From contig JAPHQV010000036.1 in the NCBI GenBank assembly GCA_026197075.1, positions 1 to 64,000 on the forward strand: a stretch of DNA of 64,000 nucleotides, given 5' to 3'. This document shows, piece by piece, positions 16,996-24,925 of the stretch; the first letter of the stretch is position 1; each line of letters opens with the position of its first letter. The stretch comes from Gammaproteobacteria bacterium (GTDB lineage Bacteria > Pseudomonadota > Gammaproteobacteria > DSM-19610). Under the pieces are notes generated by a model. The model saw only the letters and a list, made by a program, of their open reading frames with translations. It was not told the origin of the DNA and did no database searches. Made by a program: the position numbers and the translations under genes.

Positions 16996-18859
16996 ATAGA
17001 TGCGCGTACTCTGAGTTTTCGATAAGCTTTTCCAGCGCCATGCAAACGATAATTCGTGGAAGATGGATCCTCATAAACCGAGCTTCATTCGAAGAAAGCA
17101 ATGATTGCCAATTAGCTCTATACCAACTAGATTGTCGGTATGTATGCCTGATTCTATCATCGTTCAGCAGAATGGGAGTGTCTTGGTCACTTAGCCACTC
17201 ATCGGCGACATTAGAGGTCGGCGTTGCGTCAGAGTTGATTGGGAAGAGTAACTTTCGATTAACATCATCAGGGTCGATACCAAACCTCTTTAGGTAATCA
17301 TCTCCTTTGGCAGCCCAGATGATGCTTTTGGCGAGCTCAGCCATGTATGTGTTCATGTTGGCCTCTGAGAGGATACGGATAATCGTCTGCCCGAGATATT
17401 GATCAGTAGTAGCAATGCTGTCCCACCCGGCGCGAGCCTTTAGTGCGTGGATATCGTGGGTGCTCATATAGAACTCATTGAGTCCTTGGTCCCGCAATTG
17501 CTCCGCCGTGAAACGAGGCAATGAATAGCTAGCCGAAAATATTTCGTTATATTGCTGATATAGGAACATCACGGCCTCTGGAAACGCTTTTCCATTAGGT
17601 TCTAATGAAACGAAGATGCTATCCGTCTCCCTTGCCCAGTTATTGGATAGCCAGCGGGAGTGGTCTACCAGGGCGCTAACGACACGATGAAGGCTACTGC
17701 AATTCAGGGAATTACCTGATGTATTTCCTGAAAATGCTTGGCTGGTTTTTGGCTTAATGGCATCAATGTGGTAGCCATCTGGTGTTTCGGAAATCATCGA
17801 GTGTTCAACTGAATTACACGTACCTATATTCCAGTCGAACTCCATTTGAAAAAGATGCCTAGCGCACATGATCGGCATGGGTGGCATGACAAATCGGCTC
17901 AAGACTAGTGCGGCTAACAGAGGGCTTTTATTTCGATTGTGCTTGCTTTTGGCCAGCCCAAGCTCATCAATGATCGACAACTCAGAAATTCCGTCGGCAA
18001 AAGGAAATTCGCCGTATTCTTTCACCCACTGTTGATATGAGCCAATTTCGGTGAGATTATAGGTATCGAAAAACTGGACGTAGAAGTGGATAAGCGCATC
18101 AGGGGATAGCTTGCTAAGAATATTGATGGTGGAAATTTCCGAAAGTGTGCGGTCTTCAAGTGCGCAAGCAGTATGTCGATCGAGGCGTTGAGAAGCGAAT
18201 TCTGAGAGGCGCTTCTGAAATGCATGGTACTTGGCAATAACATCGAGGCAAGCGCCCCTCATTCGTGCTTTTCGTTTCCTTAGGTGGTTAAGCGCTTTCT
18301 CTTGCAACTCTTCAGCGTCCGCAGCTTTGAGTGCGGAAATTGGAGCACTTAACTCAGGGTCATCGCAGCCGTGGTCGATGCTCTCGCTTATGATAGGGCG
18401 ATAGCCTGTTTTCTCGCTGAATCTTGAGGCGAACTGAACATCCGCGATGTGCATGCCGCCGCCCAAAGGAGAGGTCAGATACTTCATGACCCGGCGAAAC
18501 ATAACGGAGGGTCTAGATCCGTTTTTATATCTACCGGTATCCACCAATTCAGATTGAATTATTTCCTCGGCGAGAGTGAAGAGCGTTTGTATATCGACTG
18601 CCTGTAGCTGCGAGATCGGAAGAGAGAGTATTCGCAGCGCCTTCTTTTGAGTAGTAAGAAGTTGGATTACTTGAAAGAAAAAGAAAGAGTAGCTTTTGGA
18701 AATCGGGCTTGGCAGGTCACGAAGAACAGATTCTAGAAGTCCACCCGGCTGCACGCCTAATTCGCCGAAATCGTATTTTGACGAAAAGTATCTGGTCTTC
18801 CCATATTTTCGATGGAACCTCTTTATCTCGAATATTTTGGTGTCTTCTTGTGCCTTCAA
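16967..18859 (-). CDS. gmtY: Tyrosine recombinase, GmtY-like
   Basis: A 630-residue protein, first gene of the operon. The C-terminal catalytic region has LRDQGLNEFYMSTHDIHALK followed by ARAGWDSIATTDQYLGQ, with the likely nucleophile Tyr488, the pattern of tyrosine recombinases. About 140 residues follow the tyrosine. The start is a TTG at 18859 with GGAGAG five bases upstream; no ATG fits as well. The gene begins about 130 bases from the tRNA-Leu fragment, the usual position for an island integrase next to its attachment site. The name GmtY follows from gene order with the GmtZ- and GmtX-like genes. Confidence 0.65.
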   Translation of the reverse strand: MKAQEDTKIFEIKRFHRKYGKTRYFSSKYDFGELGVQPGGLLESVLRDLPSPISKSYSFFFFQVIQLLTTQKKALRILSLPISQLQAVDIQTLFTLAEEIIQSELVDTGRYKNGSRPSVMFRRVMKYLTSPLGGGMHIADVQFASRFSEKTGYRPIISESIDHGCDDPELSAPISALKAADAEELQEKALNHLRKRKARMRGACLDVIAKYHAFQKRLSEFASQRLDRHTACALEDRTLSEISTINILSKLSPDALIHFYVQFFDTYNLTEIGSYQQWVKEYGEFPFADGISELSIIDELGLAKSKHNRNKSPLLAALVLSRFVMPPMPIMCARHLFQMEFDWNIGTCNSVEHSMISETPDGYHIDAIKPKTSQAFSGNTSGNSLNCSSLHRVVSALVDHSRWLSNNWARETDSIFVSLEPNGKAFPEAVMFLYQQYNEIFSASYSLPRFTAEQLRDQGLNEFYMSTHDIHALKARAGWDSIATTDQYLGQTIIRILSEANMNTYMAELAKSIIWAAKGDDYLKRFGIDPDDVNRKLLFPINSDATPTSNVADEWLSDQDTPILLNDDRIRHTYRQSSWYRANWQSLLSSNEARFMRIHLPRIIVCMALEKLIENSEYAHLYAENGHKND

Positions 18860-18989
18860 AAAATCTCTCCAAGCTGACAGTCGGCGCGTATTTTGTATTG
18901 GTATCCCGACAAAGAATCGACTATCATCGATTTATCATGGTCATATAGCTTGTCCGTTCAGTAAGTGCAAGTGAAAAATCGCACATAAC

Positions 18990-19047
18990 GGGTTTAAAAT
19001 CCCTCGGTGGCGACACCGTGCCGGTTCGACCCCGGCCCCGGGCACCA
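18990..19047 (+). tRNA. 3' fragment of tRNA-Leu(UAA): right attachment site of the island
   Basis: GGGTTTAAAATCCC contains the UAA anticodon loop. The long variable arm (CGGTG-GCGA-CACCG), a T-arm (GCCGG-TTCGACC-CCGGC), CCCGGGC and the encoded CCA end follow. No D-arm or 5' acceptor strand (GCCCGGG) lies upstream, and the 5' side of the anticodon stem no longer pairs, so only the 3' part is native. This is what remains when an element recombines in the anticodon loop. The reconstituted full tRNA should lie to the left, outside the window. 18860-18989 holds the recombinase promoter region, including short inverted repeats such as GTGC...GCAC. Confidence 0.8.
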
Positions 19048-19076
19048 TCCTGATTTATTTCTCCCGCGAGACTCTC

Positions 19077-19760
19077 ATGACCCCTTGGATCCTGCTCGAT
19101 AGCACGCAAGTGCCCGGCAACGGTGGAGAACTGCGCCTGTACCGACGGGGGGATGAGTTTTCGATCATGATCGTGGGTCATGGGGAACTCATGAACAGCC
19201 GGGTTCATGCTTCCGAGGATGCCCTGGCTGACTATACCTGCGCCCGTTTGGTGAATGGCGCGTCACCGAGACTCCTGATTGGGGGTTTGGGGATGGGTTT
19301 TACCCTGGCGGCTGCTTTGCGCCAGGTTGGGGAACAGGCACGGGTGGAAGTGGCGGAATTGGTGCCTGCCGTGGTGAAGTGGAACAGAGGGGAGCTCGGG
19401 ATGAAGGCTGGCCATCCGCTCGATGATCCGCGGGTTGTCGTGCGGGAAGGAGACGTCGCACGCATGATCCGGCAGGAGCAGCAGGCCTTCGATGCCATCC
19501 TGCTGGATGTGGACAACGGTCCCGAAGGCCTTACCCATAAGAAGAACGATTGGCTTTATGGCATGGAAGGTCTGAATGCGGCGTATACCGCATTGCGGCC
19601 CAAGGGCGTGCTTGCGATCTGGTCAGCTGGCCCGGATCAGGCCTTTGAGCAACGTCTGCGCAAGGTCGGCTTCCATGTGGAGAGGATACGTGTACATGCC
19701 CATGGCGCAAAGGGTGGGAAACATGTGATCTGGTTCGCAAATCGCACAACCAGCAACTAG
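19077..19760 (+). CDS. Spermidine synthase-like (SpeE-fold) protein
   Basis: A 227-residue protein with a Rossmann methyltransferase fold. LLIGGLGMGFTLAAAL at about residues 65-80 is the nucleotide/aminopropyl-donor binding loop, VEVAELVPAVVKW (about 93-105) the acidic loop, and DAILLDVDNGPEG (about 138-150) matches the catalytic-loop region of spermidine-synthase relatives. It is shorter than true SpeE (about 280 residues) and lacks its N-terminal tetramerisation strands, so polyamine synthesis is not certain; many such proteins have unknown substrates. First core gene right of the island, just after the tRNA fragment. No signal peptide. Confidence 0.75.
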   Translation: MTPWILLDSTQVPGNGGELRLYRRGDEFSIMIVGHGELMNSRVHASEDALADYTCARLVNGASPRLLIGGLGMGFTLAAALRQVGEQARVEVAELVPAVVKWNRGELGMKAGHPLDDPRVVVREGDVARMIRQEQQAFDAILLDVDNGPEGLTHKKNDWLYGMEGLNAAYTALRPKGVLAIWSAGPDQAFEQRLRKVGFHVERIRVHAHGAKGGKHVIWFANRTTSN

Positions 19761-19940
19761 TATTTACGTGTGTGTGGTAGCCAGACCATTTTGACCCTGT
19801 CGAAGGAGTCGGTATGAGCCTGGTATTGACAATAACCGGAGTGCTATTGATGTTGGTCGAATGGCCTGCAGGGCATCCTTATCAAGTGGAGTCGGAGTTC
19901 CCACGAGCATTCGCAGGCACTCCGACCCGTTCCTGGGGAA

Positions 19941-20426
19941 TCAGCGCTGGGTTCCGGAACCCATGGCCGGGCCCTGTGGTTCAAAGGCCGAGAATTCACT
20001 GATCGGCCTGTCCGGTTTCAATTCCACGTACGATCCGGGCATGTACAGGTTGTTCGCGTGTAACGATTCCCTGGTGTCATCGATCAGTAATTTTCCATCC
20101 ACGAGCTGCAACCGATTCAGAGGCACGGAAATCTCCCTTGCGCCATAACCCATTATGCCGCCATCGGTAATTACGGCATGGGCTATGTCTTTAACCTGAC
20201 TCCTTACCACGGTCCGGATGGTGCCGATTTTCTCGCCGTTGCGGTCGAAGACTTCGCGTCGCCATAATTCATCCGGGGTCTTGCGGTAGATGGGGTTTTC
20301 GTTCGCGGAGCCCATCGAAGGCATGGCGTTTACAGCGCCAGGCGCCTCGTCGATCCCCCACGCGGGTAATGCCATCGATGCCATCAAGGCACCGGCCAAC
20401 AACATTTTGTAGAGTCTCGGGTTCAT
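19941..20426 (-). CDS. Exported PRC-barrel domain protein
   Basis: A 161-residue protein that starts at ATG 20426, with GGGAGGG seven bases upstream. The first ~24 residues (NPRLYKMLLAGALMASMALP, ending AWG) form a Sec signal peptide. The mature part holds a PRC-barrel-like domain: VFDRNGEKIGTIRTVVRS, HAVITDGGIMGYGAREISVP and the LQLVDGKLLID strand. PRC-barrel proteins occur in RNA processing, in photosynthetic reaction centres and as envelope stress proteins; an exported form like this is usually of unknown function. It stands alone between the spermidine-synthase-like gene (convergent) and ybiT. Confidence 0.75.
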   Translation of the reverse strand: MNPRLYKMLLAGALMASMALPAWGIDEAPGAVNAMPSMGSANENPIYRKTPDELWRREVFDRNGEKIGTIRTVVRSQVKDIAHAVITDGGIMGYGAREISVPLNRLQLVDGKLLIDDTRESLHANNLYMPGSYVELKPDRPISEFSAFEPQGPAMGSGTQR

Positions 20427-20545
20427 GATGCCCTCCCGCCTGTGGCTGTGAATGAACCGGTCCTGCATCCCGTGAGCCAGGACGCCACCTCTCCACAACA
20501 CTGCAATGTTCCGAGGTTCCCCAAGTTTAGCAAGGCCCCGACCGA

Positions 20546-20562
20546 TTGCTGACCGTCAGCAA
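20546..20562. promoter_or_regulatory. Inverted repeat upstream of the PRC-barrel gene
   Basis: TTGCTGAC-C-GTCAGCAA, a perfect 8-bp dyad about 120 bases upstream of the gene start and 104 bases past the ybiT stop. No T-tract follows, so an operator is more likely than an intrinsic terminator. The regulator is unknown. Confidence 0.35.
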
Positions 20563-20665
20563 CCGAAGTGCGAGGTGACCGCGGAGGGTTAGCCGCAACG
20601 CATTGAGTTTCCCTGGTAATTGGCAGGGCGCTTCAAACCATTTTCTTGTTACGGTTTTGTGGTCG

Positions 20666-22261
20666 TTACGCCTGCAGGCCCTGGCTCTGCAGGTAGTCTT
20701 CGTAATTCCCATTGAAGTCCAGGATCCCAGTTGGAGTGAATTCCAGGATGCGGGTGGCGAGCGAGGAGACAAATTCACGATCGTGGCTGACAAAGATCAG
20801 CGTGCCGGGGTAGTTTTCCAGCGCCAGGTTCAGGGATTCGATGGATTCCATGTCCAGGTGATTGGTGGGTTCATCCATCACCAGTACATTGGGTCGCTGC
20901 AGCATCAGCTTGCCGAACAGCATGCGCCCCTGTTCACCACCGGACAGGACCTTTACCGATTTGGCGATCTCATCGGATGAGAACAGCATGCGTCCCAGGG
21001 TACCGCGGATCCACTGCTCATCGTCACTCTTTTTCGCCCATTGGCTCATCCAGTCGAACAGGCTCATGTCATTCGCGAAGTCGGCGGTATGTTCCTGGGC
21101 GAAATAGCCAGGATCGGCGTTCTCGGACCATTTCACCGAACCGGTGTCCGGGGCAAGGTCGCCGATCAGGCAACGCAGCAGGGTGGTCTTGCCGGCGCCG
21201 TTGGGTCCGAGTATGGCCATCCGTTCGCCGACGTCGATACGCAGATCAAGATTGTTGAACAGGGCTTCGCCGTCGAAGCCCTTGGCCAGACCCTCCACAT
21301 TCAGTGCCGAGCGATAGAGTTTCTTTTCCTGTTCGAAACGGATGTAGGGGTTCTGTCGACTCGAAGGCTTGACCTCATCCAGCTTGATCTTCTCGATCTG
21401 GCGCGCACGTGACGTGGCCTGGCGCGCCTTGGAGGCATTGGCGGAGAAGCGGCTGACGAAGGCCTGCAGGTCCGCAATCTGTGCTTTTTTCTTGGCGTTG
21501 TCGGAGAGCAGCCGCTCGCGCGCCTGCGTCGAGGCGGTCATGTAATCGTCGTAATTGCCGGGATAGACACGCAGTTCGCCGAAATCCAGGTCCGCCATGT
21601 GTGTACATACGGAATTCAGGAAATGGCGGTCATGGGAAATAATCACCATGGTGCTGTTGCGGGCGTTGAGCAGGCCTTCCAGCCAGCGGATGGTGTTGAT
21701 GTCCAGATGGTTGGTGGGTTCGTCCAGCAGCAGGATGTCCGGGTCGGCAAACAGGGCCTGGGCCAGCAGGACGCGGAGTTTCCAACCCGGCGCCACGGCG
21801 CTCATCGGCCCGGCGTGCTGGTCCAGGGGAATGCCGATGCCGAGCAGCAGTTCGCCGGCGCGTGCTTCAGCGGTATAGCCATCGTATTCGGCGAATTCCA
21901 CTTCCAGTTCGGCGACCTTCATGCCGTCATCTTCGCTCATCTCCGGCAGTGCATAGATCCGGTCGCGTTCGTGTTTCACGCGCCACAGTTCCTCATGACC
22001 CATGATCACGGTATCCAGCACGCTGAATTCCTCGTAGGCGAACTGGTCCTGGCGTAGACGGCCCAGGCGCTGGTTGGCGTCCAGGGACACATTGCCGGAG
22101 GAGGGCGCCAACTCACCCGCGAGGATCTTCATCAGCGTGGACTTGCCGCAGCCGTTGGCACCGATCAAACCATAGCGGTTGCCATCGGCAAACTTGACGG
22201 AAATGTTTTCAAACAGGGGCTTGGCCCCGAATTGCATGGTGACATTGGCGGTGGATAGCAA
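20666..22261 (-). CDS. ybiT: ABC-F family ATPase YbiT
   Basis: A 531-residue soluble protein with two ABC ATPase domains. Walker A motifs are GANGCGKST (near residue 34) and GPNGAGKTT; Walker B/signature regions are [11 protein letters not shown] and [10 protein letters not shown]. Between the domains lies the charged ABC-F linker. The first domain has the altered signature [18 protein letters not shown] that is characteristic of E. coli YbiT, and the length (530 in E. coli) agrees. ABC-F proteins bind the ribosomal E site and relieve stalled translation; YbiT has no membrane partner. The gene stands alone, separated by about 166 bases from the upstream MFS gene. Confidence 0.92.
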   Translation of the reverse strand: MLSTANVTMQFGAKPLFENISVKFADGNRYGLIGANGCGKSTLMKILAGELAPSSGNVSLDANQRLGRLRQDQFAYEEFSVLDTVIMGHEELWRVKHERDRIYALPEMSEDDGMKVAELEVEFAEYDGYTAEARAGELLLGIGIPLDQHAGPMSAVAPGWKLRVLLAQALFADPDILLLDEPTNHLDINTIRWLEGLLNARNSTMVIISHDRHFLNSVCTHMADLDFGELRVYPGNYDDYMTASTQARERLLSDNAKKKAQIADLQAFVSRFSANASKARQATSRARQIEKIKLDEVKPSSRQNPYIRFEQEKKLYRSALNVEGLAKGFDGEALFNNLDLRIDVGERMAILGPNGAGKTTLLRCLIGDLAPDTGSVKWSENADPGYFAQEHTADFANDMSLFDWMSQWAKKSDDEQWIRGTLGRMLFSSDEIAKSVKVLSGGEQGRMLFGKLMLQRPNVLVMDEPTNHLDMESIESLNLALENYPGTLIFVSHDREFVSSLATRILEFTPTGILDFNGNYEDYLQSQGLQA

Positions 22262-22427
22262 GGGAAACTCCGAACAAAAGCAGTGCGCCCGGGCAGGACG
22301 CGGGTAAACGGGATCGGACGGGAGGGGATTTCACGCCGGAGCGTGTATTGTCCACGGATTTGGTCCCCGGGTACAGCCTGGGGGCGGAAAAGTCTGGGAG
22401 ATGAGAAAGGTTAAGCCCGGGTGGGAA

Positions 22428-23687
22428 TTATTTCTGCCCGGGTTCCGGTTCTCCAGGGGGATCTCCTTCCGCGCGCGGATCCAGTTCCAGGACCTCCGAG
22501 GAAGTGCGCGCCATCATGACGAAATCGCCCTGTTCGTCAGTGCTGATATGGGCGCCGACCTTGCGCCGGAACCAGGTGAATACCGCCAGCAGTGTCAGCA
22601 ACAGGGCGAAATAGGCCATCAGGCTGCCGGCGCCCGCCCAGCCCATCAGCAGGCCCGCCAGGATGGGACCGAGGCTGGCGCCGATGCCGCTGAGTAGCAG
22701 CAGGCCGCGGCTGACTTCCATTACATGATCCACATTGGCATGGTCATTGGCATGGGCCACGCTGAGGGAATAGATGGAGAAGGCGCAGCCCCCGAACAGC
22801 ACCGCCGCCATGAAGGAAAGGTTGGGGTGTAATTTTACCAGCAGGAACACCGCTGTGGCGGCCAGGCCCCCGGCCAGGCTGACACCGAGCATCACCATGC
22901 GCCGGTCATGGTTGTCGGACAAGTGGCCGAGGGGCCATTGCAGCAGGGCGCCGCCGAAGATCACACCACTCATGAACATGGCGATGCCGGCTTCCGTGAA
23001 GCCCGCCTCCACGGCGAACACCGGACCCATGCCCCAGAAGCCGCCGCTCACCATGCCCGAGACGAGCGCACCGGTGGAGCCCAGGGGTGAAGTGGCATAG
23101 AGCTGTCTCAGGCCCAGGCGGGCCGCCACCACCGGTGTGGGCTGGGGCATGCGGGTCAGGGCGATGGGCACCAGGGCCAGGGAGAAGAACAGGGCACTCA
23201 GTGCGAAGGGCGCCACGTCCGTCACCCCGTAGACCAGAATGAGGAACTGCCCGGCACCCAGGGCCAGCAGGTTGATGGTCATGTACACGGCGAACAGGCC
23301 GCCGCGGGTGCGGTTGGTGGACAGGCCGCTGAGCCAGGATTCGATGACAAGGTACATGCCCAGCATGCAGATACCGGTAAGAATGCGCAGGCCGATCCAT
23401 ACCAGAGGGTCGATCCACAGGCCGTGCAGGATGACGGAGGCACAGCCGATGGCGGCGAAGGCGGAGAAGCTGCGGATGTGTCCGAAACTGCGCACGATGT
23501 GGGGACACAGATAGGAGCCCAGGACATAACCGAGGAAGAAACCGGCCATGACCAGGCCGATGACGGCGGTGGGGAATTGTTCGATTCCGGCACGCAAGGC
23601 CACTACCGTGCCCAGCAAGCCGGAGCCCAGCAACAGGATGGCGACGGCGGCGAGCAAGGAGTAGATGGAGGTTATGGTACGCAGCAT
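22428..23687 (-). CDS. MFS transporter (YcaD-like)
   Basis: A 419-residue membrane protein with twelve predicted hydrophobic segments. The MFS motif between TM2 and TM3 is modified (LGYVLGSYLCPHIVRSFGHI), and LGHLSDNHDRRMVMLG between TM8 and TM9 is the second-half copy. The overall pattern resembles the YcaD family of inner-membrane transporters, whose substrates are largely unknown. The soluble C-terminal tail is rich in acidic residues and proline. Downstream, ybiT is in the same direction but 166 bases away, so co-transcription is possible but not evident. Confidence 0.85.
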   Translation of the reverse strand: MLRTITSIYSLLAAVAILLLGSGLLGTVVALRAGIEQFPTAVIGLVMAGFFLGYVLGSYLCPHIVRSFGHIRSFSAFAAIGCASVILHGLWIDPLVWIGLRILTGICMLGMYLVIESWLSGLSTNRTRGGLFAVYMTINLLALGAGQFLILVYGVTDVAPFALSALFFSLALVPIALTRMPQPTPVVAARLGLRQLYATSPLGSTGALVSGMVSGGFWGMGPVFAVEAGFTEAGIAMFMSGVIFGGALLQWPLGHLSDNHDRRMVMLGVSLAGGLAATAVFLLVKLHPNLSFMAAVLFGGCAFSIYSLSVAHANDHANVDHVMEVSRGLLLLSGIGASLGPILAGLLMGWAGAGSLMAYFALLLTLLAVFTWFRRKVGAHISTDEQGDFVMMARTSSEVLELDPRAEGDPPGEPEPGQK

Positions 23688-23853
23688 TTCGGCCCTTTTC
23701 CGCTAGCCCTTTCATCCCTGACAGCGGCAGGGTAATGTATGGGAAGAAAGTAAAATTTCCTTGTGCGGGAGTAAACTACATGACTTTGGTGTCTATTTCC
23801 CGAGCCTGGGGCACCCGCTCCCCACTACAGGAATTCCCGCCTTGCCAAGCATA

Positions 23854-24924
23854 ATGACAAACACACCGCCCCCTGCCTACCCCCGCTGGCTGGTGATTCT
23901 GCCCGTTCTGCTCGCCCTGGCGGGCTGCGGATCATCGACACCCCCGGAGCAGGCCCGTGCGGAGCGTCCCCATCTGGTGGAAACGTCGGCAGTGGTCCAG
24001 GCCAATCTCAGCCTGGTACGCACCCGTACCGGTACCTTGCGCGCCCGTCACGAGGTGATGATCCATACCCAGGAAGAGGGACGGATTCAGGAATTTCCAC
24101 ACTACGAAGGGGATCGGGTGGCAAAGGGAGAGATGCTGGTGCGCCTCGATGACGCCCTCATCCAGGCCCAGTTGGCACGCGCCAGCGCCACTCGCAAACA
24201 GGCGGAACAGGATCTGCGTCGCTTGCGTGAGCTGCGCGCGCGTAATCTGGTATCCGAAGATGAGTATGCCCGCGCCCAGACGCAGCTCGAGGTCGCGAAG
24301 GCTGACGAGCAACTGCTGCAAACCCGGCTCGGCTACACCACCATCGAGAGCCCTATCGATGGCGTGGTTACGACACGCCTGTCTGAACCGGGGAACGTGG
24401 TGGAGCGTATGCGTCATGTGCTCACGGTAGCCGATCTTTCCTCCCTGGTGACCGCAGTGGAGGTATCCGAACTGGTGCTGCCCCATCTGCGCCTGGGCGA
24501 TACGGCCAATGTGCGCATCGATGCCCTGGGGGACGAGGTTCATCCCGGGCGCATCGTTCGCATTTTCCCGTCCCTGGATCCGCTCACCCGCCGTGGAACC
24601 GTGGAAGTGGAGCTGAACCCGGTACCGGCCGGCGCCGCGCCGGGGCAGCTGTGCAGAGTGGAGTTCACCACCCATGCCCGCGAACGTTTCGTCATACCCT
24701 TCAGTGCCCTGCGCCGTGACGATGCCAGCGAATATGTGCTGGTGCTCGATGCGGAGAATCGCGCCCGGCGCGTGGCCGTCACCAGTGGATTGAGGTTGGC
24801 GGAACAGGTGGAAATCCTTACCGGCCTGGAGGCCGGGCAGCAGGTGATCACCAAGGGCTTCCTGGGCCTGAGTCCCGGCAAGCAGGTCAAGCCAGTGAAC
24901 CCGGTATCGGCAAAGGATTCCTGA
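23854..24924 (+). CDS. RND efflux periplasmic adaptor (membrane fusion lipoprotein)
   Basis: A 356-residue protein starting at ATG 23854. The N-terminus has a lipoprotein signal (VILPVLLALAGC lipobox), then a barrel-sandwich hybrid (HTQEEGRIQEF...GDRVAKGEMLVRLD), a helical hairpin (about residues 95-140) and GYTTIESPIDGVVTTR, the second half of the lipoyl-like domain. Beta-barrel and membrane-proximal domains follow. This is the HlyD/AcrA-type adaptor that links an RND pump to an outer-membrane channel. The pump gene starts one base after its stop. No outer-membrane factor gene is nearby, so one encoded elsewhere is presumably shared. Confidence 0.9.
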   Translation: MTNTPPPAYPRWLVILPVLLALAGCGSSTPPEQARAERPHLVETSAVVQANLSLVRTRTGTLRARHEVMIHTQEEGRIQEFPHYEGDRVAKGEMLVRLDDALIQAQLARASATRKQAEQDLRRLRELRARNLVSEDEYARAQTQLEVAKADEQLLQTRLGYTTIESPIDGVVTTRLSEPGNVVERMRHVLTVADLSSLVTAVEVSELVLPHLRLGDTANVRIDALGDEVHPGRIVRIFPSLDPLTRRGTVEVELNPVPAGAAPGQLCRVEFTTHARERFVIPFSALRRDDASEYVLVLDAENRARRVAVTSGLRLAEQVEILTGLEAGQQVITKGFLGLSPGKQVKPVNPVSAKDS

Positions 24925-24925
24925 C

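Larger units (their letters stand above)
10036..18989 (-). mobile_element. Recombinase module of the island (GMT-like trio plus second integrase unit)
   Basis: Six minus-strand genes with overlaps or gaps of at most five bases, read as one operon from 18859 to 10036: two large tyrosine recombinases, a coiled-coil protein, a small coiled-coil protein, a RecD2-like helicase and a third tyrosine recombinase. The module abuts a tRNA-Leu 3' fragment, so it forms the right end of an island inserted in that tRNA gene. The first three resemble the gamma-mobile-trio proteins GmtY, GmtZ and GmtX; this is from memory of the families, not from a search. Confidence 0.7.

Noticed and set aside
19814-20002. 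62-codon + strand frame with GGAG upstream and a short hydrophobic start
   Set aside because: It runs into the convergent PRC-barrel gene and has no plausible fold beyond residue 20.
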